This document shows, piece after piece, positions 56,026 through 64,000 of a stretch of 64,000 nt of DNA. A program made the translations under genes and the position numbers. This stretch comes from Artemisia argyi (taxonomy: Eukaryota > Streptophyta > Magnoliopsida > Asterales > Asteraceae). Position 1 is the stretch's first letter, and every line of letters begins with the position of its first letter. The notes under the pieces are model-generated. The model was given only the letters and a program-made list of their open reading frames with translations, had not been told where the DNA came from and ran no database searches. The stretch lies in assembly GCA_030686995.1 (NCBI GenBank), contig CM060704.1:171737718-171801717 (forward strand). Direction: 5' to 3'.

Positions 56026-58828
56026 TGTCACAACTCGTAATTTCATGTCCTGCTTCAAACGTCGAAATTCCAATTTTTATCTCGGATAGTTACTATTCAC
56101 TTTTACTATTCACAAAACACTATTCATGTCCTAAATTTTTATTTCATATTCTCGTAAGTTAAACTATTTTAATGATAATCCGAGAGTTTGACGCTCGTCG
56201 GATCATTTCTGTAAAAATCACGAAGCCGTGTCCGAGATTTACATTCAGGTTTAAATGTCCTTCCGGCATCCCGATATGTCTGTAAAACAATATAAACTAT
56301 AGAAATATGATTTTCTTCCATTTTACGACAATTCTAAAAGTTTTGAAATTTTACGTTTTCCAGTTCAGCGTTTTACGCGAATTACGCGTTTTAAACCCGC
56401 GTTTCCAGTTTTAACAGCGTTTAAGCAACCCGATGGAACTTACCATTCATTTTATATTTTATTATGGAGTATTTTGACAAGTTTAGTCATTCTTTCAAGT
56501 TTCATATTTTTACGATACCCGGATTTACGTTTCGCGGTTTAACATTTTACGGTTAGCGATTAACGAAACCAAAACCGACTCCGTGAACTAGATATTAACA
56601 AACTTCCTTCATACTCATCCTAAATATCTAACAAATATCTAGATACTTTCACTTGTCACTAAAATTACAATTATGCCCTTTTGATAAAATTACAAAATTG
56701 CCCTTGGACTATATAATGCCTAAACTAGCTCATTTTTCACAAAACAAAAACATCATCTCTTGTTCTTCCTCCCTAGCCACGACCCAAAATGAATACACAA
56801 GCAAGATCCATCAATTTTTGAAGATCAAGACATAATCAAGCTCTATTTTCCATCCTAGTTAGGGTTTTGTGATAAAACTCTAGTTTTCTTTACATCATCA
56901 TCTTCAAAACTCATCCAATCATCAAGTAAGCTTCAAGATCACTTGTTGATCTTTCCATACTTTCATTTTTCTAGTTTCATGTTGTTTATTCAAGATCTAT
57001 ATGCATATGTTAGTTTATACCACTCTATTTATACTTTTTATAACTTATGAACCCTAGATACTTAATATAAGTAGATCCATAAGTTTTATTAACATCCTCA
57101 TGAGATCCACCAAGGTTGGTGATGTTTAGGAACCCATGACACCCTAAGAAGGTGTATGGTAGGATTTGGGTTGATTTGAAGTTGTTTGGTTGGTTTTTAG
57201 ACAAGTTAGTAATTAGGAAAACCAAGTTTTGACACTTATAGAAAGTTGCTGTCCATTTTTGCAAAACGTGGAAAGATCAGGGGCTTCTGGGTAAATTTGG
57301 ACCAAATATTTAGAAAATACTTTCCAATACGGAACTATGGCCGAAAACGGGGATAAAAACGAGTTTATAACGAAGGAGATACGCTAAAAACGAGTTTAAC
57401 GACGAAAACTATATTTTCCGGAAATGCTTGCTGATGAACAGTACTCACGGAAAAATTTGAGCATAAAACTTGATCTAGCCATCCCGACTTATCAAAAATA
57501 TATTAGTATGTTGTCCCACGATTCCGGGGATGTAAAGAACGTAGAAAACGAGCTTAAAACGACCAAGATATACACTTTTGAAACTAGGCGAACTATATAT
57601 ATATTTGACAACTTCTAATAGCACATATTCTCTTAAGTTATGGAAACACTATAATTCAACGCCAACACTTATTTTCAAACTACGAGTGGTATAGGCTTCA
57701 TGTGCATGTACATTCATCGCATCCCCTCATAATCTAAGTAGATCACTATCATTCATTTTAGGTTGCGGTTTGAGATCGAACCTCATTTCTGTGTATCCAC
57801 TTTATCATCGTAGCTATCGCACCAGGTGAGTCATAGCCCCTACTCTTTTAAATTGTTTTGTTAACTTTTTGGGGGAGAATACATGCTCGTTTTTACATGA
57901 ATTATTACTTGAACTCTTTGAACATTGTTTTGAACCCTTTGATTATTACGAACTCTTTTGACTTGTCTTGACCTTATAACTTGTTTTGAACTATTGAACT
58001 CAACTTGAATTTTTGAACTTAATGTACCGTACGTACTATGACCTAAAGTCTCACCTTATTGGTGGAGCGTGCTAAGTCTCCCTTGTTTGGAGCGTTCTTA
58101 ACCCTAAAGTCTCACCTTATTGGTGGAGCGTGCTAAGTCTCCCATGTTCGGAGCGTTCTAAATCGTATATAATAGTTGTATGATGTACTGTTCGTACATT
58201 CGCATTGTTCGACGCCTATTAGTAGTATGAATAGCGCTATTAGAGGTCGGCCAACCTCTCGTCCACCATGTTACGGGACGCATATTATTTAATTAGGGGC
58301 TTTGCATGGCATACATTATTATATAGGTGGTGCTTATATTGTGACTTATTATGACCGCGGGTACTTGACTACTAAACATGCAACTATATTTTAGCAGTGG
58401 GTTGTAAACACACAGGTTACAAGTCTCTTATGGCGGGACTTGTAACTGAGTGGATTTACGATGCCTTTGCTGTGTGATCATTTTCTATATACTTTACTTG
58501 TTAAACAAACTCTATGAACTCACCAACCTCGTGTTGACACTTTAGCATGTATTTTCAGGTTTTAAGCTATGGCACGCTACAGGAGGTTTTGGCAGGGCAT
58601 GGCATGGTCATAGAAGACTCTGATATTCTTATGGGGACCGTTTTAAAACTATTTTAAGGGCCTACTTCCGCACTACTTTTAATGATGTAAATTCAACATT
58701 TTTGATTAAACGATTTTATTCTAAATGATTAAAGTGAAAATCATTTTTGAACTTGTGTTATAATACCGATTGAGTTACACCCCAGCTACACGTATGCTTC
58801 CGCTGGACCCGATTTTGGGGGTGTGACA
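56026..58828 (+). repeat. 3' LTR of element T
   Basis: 2803 bp, the pair of 52503-55305. Confidence 0.93.
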
Positions 58829-61605
58829 GTACCTGATCGTTGTAGTATAGTATAGTGACAAGTACCAGGGGATTGATCGTTCAGCTTAGGAATAGTGTCG
58901 CTAGGATTAGAAAGTCTAATTTACTAGTTCTAAAGGTGAGGGATGATTATTTTTGTGTTTTTATATTTTTATGAAAGCAAGTAAAATCTCGGGTTTTGAA
59001 GGGGTGGGCGGAATTAGTTGCTATTCAACTAACCCAAAACTAAGATGCAATCAAAATAAAATAATAAAAATGAAAATAAACTAATTATACTAAGGTTGTG
59101 AGCAGTAATTGGAGAAAATGTGTTTACTTAGACTTCACTACTCCCTAGATATCTTTTACATGTTAATTACTTGTTATAATTGCATGGATGACGGATCGTA
59201 TTCCTTAATACCATTCATGGGGTGGCATACATAACTCCCAAATTCTATGAGCTCTTATCTCCTTCTACACCATGACCCAGCACAACTATAGGGATTGTAA
59301 ACAGTGGCTCATGCATTAAATACAACCAATAAAGACCTAGTACGCCTCGGTTCATGTTTCTTAAGACGTTCAAGCATGTTACCATTTGGAGATCTGCCAG
59401 TTTTCTTAAGCCTAACATATAAATCATTCATCCAAGAACAAGAATAAACAAGTAATCAACACATAATCAATATCTAGGTTTCATTAGATCTAAGCAAACA
59501 CAAAGGAGATCTAGCCTAGCATAATGGAATTGAGACAAGAACAAGATATAGACAACCAACACATAGACATATTGATTGAATTAGAAGAACACTTATCTCA
59601 ATTACAATGCAAGGTATCAAGGGTTTGGAACCCTTGAAAAACCTGTAAAAGTTGCACCAAATTCGTCTTTAGGGTTTCTCCAAAACTTCTCTCTTTTTAA
59701 TGTAAAAACTAGAAAACTATATATAGGAAAACTGGGCTGACGGCGTCAAGACAAACATGTGACGCCGTCACCTCGCCGCCAAATACTTCCTCGGACGGCC
59801 TTGATCTCCTTATGACGGCCTGTGTGACGCCGTCACCACCTACGGTATTTTATTCTTGGGACTTTGACGCCGTCAGGATGACTTCTGATGCCGTCACCAC
59901 CTACGGTATTTTATTCTTGCTATCTGACGCCGTCAGGGTATAACTCTTGACGCCGTCACCAAGTGCTTCCAGCATGGAAAATTGATACTTTACCGTTTTC
60001 TTCACTTTTATGCTCAAAAAACGTCCAAAATGGCTTCTTTTCCAGAATTCACTCTCCAAGTACCTAAAATCACAAAAGGAACGATTTAGGGCAATATTTG
60101 ATCAAATAAAGTCGGATTCGGGCTTAAATGACCCCCTAAAAACGGATCATTTTTCGCCTCATCACTGATCGTTGTAGTATAGTATAGTGACAAGTACCGG
60201 GGGATTGATCGTTCAGCTAGGAATAGTGTCGTTAGGATTGAAATTAATCTAACTAGGTCTAAAGGTGAAGGATGATTCTTTTTATGTTTTTATATTTTAT
60301 GAAAAGCAAGTAAAAATCTCGGGTATTGGGAGAGTGGGCGGAATTAGTTGCTAATCAACTAACCCAAAAGCTACTAATTAAACTAATAAACAAGAAAATA
60401 AACTAAGGTTCTACAAGATAAGTGAAGCATGTCTACCCATGATATGTTACTCCTTGCTAGCTATCCAATCCTACGTATTGAATTGTAACCTTGTTTTAAT
60501 TGACGGGTTGTATTCCTTAATACCATTCATGGGGTGGCATACATAACTCCCCAATTCTATGAGCTCTTATCTCCTCATACACCATGCCCAACACAACTAT
60601 AGGGATTGTAAATAATGGCTCATGCATTAAATACAACCAATAAAGACCTAGTACGCCTCGGTTCATGTTTCTTAAGACGTTCAAGCATGTTACCATTTGG
60701 AGATCTGCCAGTTTTCTTAAGCCTAACATATAAATCATTCAATCAAAACAAGAATCAATAGGAAACAAGGATTATAAACTAAACCAACTAGATCTATTGA
60801 AGTTGTCACGCCTTAATTGATGGAGATAGACACAACATCAACAAGGAATCAATGAGATCTAATCAATTATATACAAGTTTCACATAATCATAAGTAGACA
60901 CAAGGTGAATTAGCAAAACATAATCAAAGAAAGACAATCAACAAGAATAATGAAAGACATAGTTGAGATAGAATCATCAAACCAATACATGATATTTATG
61001 GAGTGATTGAAACCCTCTAAGTTGCTGGAAAAACACCCACCTAAACCCTGGAATCGACTTTAGGGTTTAGGGCTTACAAAAAGTAAAATTATGAGGTTAT
61101 ATTTATAAGCATGTTTTCTGTCGGCAAGGCTTGACGGCGTCAGCTCGTTCTCTTGACGCCGTCACGACCATTTTTTCACCAAATTGTAGATGTCTTCGTC
61201 CTCTTCGCGTGGGCTTTTGAATCACCTAAATCCGATTCGTATGCAAAAGTTATGACCAAAACAATATCAGCTACTCCGCGCGCAAGTTTTAACAAGTTAA
61301 CACGTGACGGCCTTGGGTGACGCCTTCACAATCTCTCTGGGCCGTCACCACTTTTACTCTTGACGTCGTCACCAAAGTGCTCTTGACGCCGTCAGGTACT
61401 GTTCTCAGCATGGAAAATTAAGTCTTTGGCGTTTTCTTCACTTTTATGCTCTAAAAACGTCCAAAATGCTTCATTTTCCTGAATTCACTCCCAAAGGACC
61501 TAAAATCACAAAAGGAACGATTTAGGGCAATATTTGATCAAATAAATTCGAATTCGGACTTAAATGACCCCCTAAAAATGGATCATTTTTCGCCTCATCA
61601 GGGGT

Positions 61606-63294
61606 AATAAGTGATGTTCTTCCCCATTACTCCATAAAATAAGTACTTTACCCATGAGTCCCAATCGTCCCAAAACAATATGTACAAGGATATGACTCGA
61701 CTTAGCAACCATGTAATCAATTAGAAAGTTAACTTAGGGTTTAACAAATAACAATAATGCACTAAAAATGAGCGCATACATGGAAGGCTAAGGCGATTTG
61801 GTTGCACATTTAAGTGGGGTGTAACAAATTCTTCCTTTAAGTAAAATGCTTAAAGTTAGAAACGAAAAGATAGGCTCGGAGGGGTGTACTAGGGGTTTCG
61901 TGTACTAAAAATGAGTACAACGCTAAGGGTGTGGGAAAAATTAGTTGACTTAACTAGCCAAGTAATATGACTTAAATGGTCAAGTAATTATAATACAGGT
62001 TTAACACAAGGGTAATCCTAATGCCTCTTATCATGTAGTAAATCCTACCACACGAATGTAGTCTCACTAGCGGTCTCGGGATGCATCACTAACACAAGTT
62101 CTAGAATCTAAATGCTACCGGTACACTCATAAACACTAATAGTAAATGATTTTCCTATCAAATCTAAAGACGAACCTCACATATTTGGGTGAAAATTTTT
62201 TCTGAATATACGGTTATGTGCTAGTCATACAATCTCCTATCCATGAGACGCTTGCTATGGCTAAAGTTTCACTCCTAAATGTTGTAAAAAAATTTAAATT
62301 TGGCGCTAAAATTACACTAACAAGTATTTCTCATAGTTTTATTACACATCTACCATTAAACAAAACAAACTCAAGCGAAAGTGCATATGTAAGGTATCAT
62401 CTTTTTACCCTCCCCTTACACTTAAGATGAACATTGTCCCCAATGTTCAAGTAAAGAATGTAAAAGTGAAAAAGTAAAGAGAATGAAATCAAATACTCCC
62501 CTGATTCGCTCGGTATGGATAATAGGATGGCCAGGTTAAATCTTCCTCCAAGAAAATGAGCAATCAAAGCTTCCCTTCCAGAATATAAATCATCTTCTTG
62601 TCATACATAACCTGTAAAACCTGACAAAATAGACAAGACAACCTCGCATAAAATCGGCGGCATCCTATATAAGTTTCTAAGTCCTAGAAAACAAGATAAG
62701 ATATAATGCTTGTGGAATGAAGTTTGCAGATCTCCTGGAGATTATAAAACTTAATAATTCACAAAAACCATAAGACTCCGTTAGAAAAACAAAACCGGTA
62801 AAATTTCCAGATTTTAACTCCTGACGCCGTCAAGAGTAAACTCTGACGCCGTCAGAATGGACCTGCAGAAATTCTTATGTTAAGTTTCCGGAAAATTTTT
62901 GGAAAAACTTGGTCCTACTTCCTGGAAAATCCTGCAAAACTTCATTATGACTCAATACAAGCATTTGACTCTAACAAATACGAATATACATGCTCATTTA
63001 ATATTGTGGAGAATCATGATCGGTTTGTTTCTTAAAAACATATTTGGGGTTTCCCCTTACACTTATCTTTTGCAAAAATACTTCTAGGTGGAGTTAAGAC
63101 TAGGCCAAAACAACAAAGTAAAGTATTTCCACTTATTTAGTTTAGAAACATGATCTACCAACAATAAAAATAAAACATGCATACGGAAGCAAATAACAAT
63201 CAAACAAATAAAATCACATAAAACATGGGTTGCCTCCCAAGAAGCGCATTTCTTTATTTACGAGTCTTGTAGCTAGACTCAAGGTCATGGGTTA
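61606..63294. other. Non-coding 3' part of element O
   Basis: Collinear with 48329-50016 of element M and highly similar. It contains TGACGCCGTCA at 62822-62832 and 62844-62854. No supported gene. Confidence 0.7.
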
Positions 63295-64000
63295 CTATGT
63301 GATTCCATCATTGGTTCCACTCTCTAGGTCGTCTTCTAAACCAGTTTCGCTTTCGTAGTGCAGGTACTTCGGGTCTTCGAACTCGAAAACATCTTGTCGA
63401 TATTTAGAGCCAAGCTTACTAACATCCTTAAAGAATCCACATGATAAATCAGAAATGTTTTTACACCCTCTCCTAACATCTTCATCACACAAGATAAGTT
63501 GGGAGCTCATCATATCAAGCCCGTCACAATCTATCTCCTTAAGGTCTTTTCTCTTGTATGGCGTTTGGTATGAAATCCTCCTAATCCCATCAGTGAAGGT
63601 CATAATTCCGTTTAAGTCATCCACTATCAAATTAGTGATTTCACAGAAAGGTGCTCCCAAAACTACTTGTGATAACCTAGGGTCGACATAGTCTTCTATG
63701 TTATCCACAATCGTGAATTCCATAGTGAATGTCATATTACCTACAAACAAACGTATTTCATGATCCTTACCAACCACTTTTTCTCCCTTGTAAATCATCC
63801 CCCATCTGCAGATATTGTTATAATGGAACAATGACATAACATTCTTTGGTAGGAATATATTTATGTAGATGTTATCGAAATACTTATGACCGATCATGCA
63901 GGGGATTTTGAGATTATTTGGATCACGCCGTCTTATATTCCTCAACTTGCCATCCTTTGACCCATATAGATTCCCCTCAAGGGAGGGACGATACTCGTAC
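63295..64000 (-). CDS. Protease-like protein of element O (partial)
   Basis: The frame is open from the window edge to the stop at 63295-63297, at least 234 codons; the start is outside the window. It aligns with the protein at 50017: a GDP/RDPNN-IPCMIGH segment, the middle VGNMTF..F-IVD segment, YQTPYK, and an identical ending TGLEDDLESGTND. Where element M has Asp (YIDLRSP), this copy has Asn (YINIFLP), so the candidate catalytic Asp is lost. The central part differs strongly between the two copies, yet both frames stay open. Confidence 0.6.
   Translation of the reverse strand, partial: YEYRPSLEGNLYGSKDGKLRNIRRRDPNNLKIPCMIGHKYFDNIYINIFLPKNVMSLFHYNNICRWGMIYKGEKVVGKDHEIRLFVGNMTFTMEFTIVDNIEDYVDPRLSQVVLGAPFCEITNLIVDDLNGIMTFTDGIRRISYQTPYKRKDLKEIDCDGLDMMSSQLILCDEDVRRGCKNISDLSCGFFKDVSKLGSKYRQDVFEFEDPKYLHYESETGLEDDLESGTNDGIT

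Larger units (their letters stand above)
52503..58828 (+). mobile_element. Element T: LARD-type derivative with 2803-bp LTRs
   Basis: LTRs of exactly 2803 bp (52503-55305 and 56026-58828) start tgtcacaactcg and end gtgtgaca. The target duplication gtacc lies at 52498-52502 and 58829-58833. I saw no difference between the two LTRs in the parts I compared, including every ORF in them. The internal region is only 720 bp and codes for nothing recognisable. An initiator-tRNA(Met) primer site and a polypurine tract are in place, so it could be mobilised in trans. The long LTRs, Met primer and the internal 3' sequence (acttcgggacgaagttcc) suggest descent from a Tekay/Del-type chromovirus. Confidence 0.92.
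46116..60164 (-). mobile_element. Element M: non-autonomous gag/protease-like LTR element
   Basis: The 3' LTR is 46116-47523 (1408 bp). The internal region is 47524-52425 (4902 bp). The 5' LTR is 52426-52502 plus 58834-60164 (also 1408 bp, split by element T). The target duplication ctgat lies at 46111-46115 and 60165-60169. The internal region codes only for gag and a protease-like protein, followed by about 2.5 kb non-coding. There is no reverse transcriptase, RNase H or integrase, so movement would need another element's enzymes. About 15 differences between the LTRs were counted by eye. Confidence 0.88.
52426..60164 (-). repeat. 5' LTR of element M, split by element T
   Basis: The pieces 52426-52502 and 58834-60164 (58829-58833 being the duplicated gtacc) total 1408 bp, equal to the 3' LTR. 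The TGACGCCGTCA cluster lies at about 59740-59960. Confidence 0.88.
46035..61600 (-). mobile_element. Solo LTR C, interrupted by element M
   Basis: The pieces 46035-46115 and 60170-61600 together make one LTR of 1512 bp running from tgatacgtgggaatcgc to cgcctcatca. It is flanked by the 5-bp duplication ggggt at 46030-46034 and 61601-61605. It has no internal region or partner LTR, so it is a solo LTR left by recombination. Element M sits in it after position 46115. Confidence 0.82.
44050..64000 (-). mobile_element. Outer LTR element O (gag/protease-like type), partial
   Basis: On the - strand, its 3' LTR is 44050-45175 and its internal DNA is 45176-46034 and 61606-64000. The internal DNA is interrupted by a solo LTR with nested elements. 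The internal parts are collinear with element M: a tatacccttacac start, a poly-T tract, then a region ending at the protease-like ORF. The 5' half lies beyond the window edge. The possible target duplication gttac at 44045-44049 cannot be checked. Confidence 0.8.

Noticed and set aside
44050..61600. Assembly duplication as the cause of the repeated LTR-like blocks
   Set aside because: The copies differ from each other at many positions and each has its own target duplication, which fits nested insertion. The near-identical LTRs of T are the only part where misassembly remains possible.

Overview
The window is plant nuclear DNA, most likely from a eudicot of the daisy family (Asteraceae). The evidence is AT-rich intergenic DNA, spliced genes with plant-type introns, F-box/FBA genes, and dense LTR retrotransposons, hAT/Tourist/MULE elements and a SINE remnant. 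The family assignment is an inference: the gag plus protease-like pair at 50-52 kb is a type I remember from Asteraceae genomes. No bacterial operons, rRNA, tRNA or CRISPR arrays were seen.

Layout. 0-4.7 kb: a broken unrecognised ORF, a SINE-like remnant split by a hAT MITE, and a Tourist-like MITE. 4.7-10.2 kb: two intact convergent genes, a nine-exon purple acid phosphatase (PAP26-like, + strand) and a seven-exon receptor-like cytoplasmic kinase (CRCK2/3-like, - strand). 10.5-11.4 kb: a degenerate tandem array holding a truncated SINE. 12.4-22.4 kb: a complete but decayed Ty3/gypsy element of the Tat lineage, with two 492-bp LTRs, TSD cataa, gag, a broken pol with a second RNase H, and a spliced antisense ORF. 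25-32 kb: a small F-box cluster made of one gene with a hAT element in its last codons, one pseudogene with its own hAT MITE, and one intact gene. 33.2-34.1 kb: an acidic, NV-rich unknown protein gene. 35.1-38.7 kb: a Mutator-like element with about 350-bp terminal inverted repeats (TIRs) and a 9-bp TSD; it carries a fragment of a RIBA-type (GTP cyclohydrolase II) riboflavin gene, so it is a Pack-MULE, and a 1.3-kb hAT sits in its left TIR. 39-44 kb: AT-rich DNA with one weak ORF.

44-64 kb is a Russian-doll block. An outer gag/protease-like LTR element (O, running off the right edge) carries a solo LTR (C). C is interrupted by a complete element of the same family (M, 1408-bp LTRs, TSD ctgat). 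The 5' LTR of M is interrupted by a large retrotransposon derivative (T, 2803-bp LTRs, only 720 bp internal, TSD gtacc). All boundaries were read from TG..CA ends and matching 5-bp duplications. The LTRs of O, M and C carry clusters of the 11-bp palindrome TGACGCCGTCA.

Function. The host genes point to phosphate scavenging (PAP), calmodulin-linked kinase signalling (CRCK) and SCF-type ubiquitination (F-box). Nothing suggests they work together as a unit. The main story is transposon activity: at least six hAT-type insertions, one Pack-MULE, and four or more LTR-element insertions whose order can be worked out from nesting and LTR divergence. Counts of mismatches are by eye.
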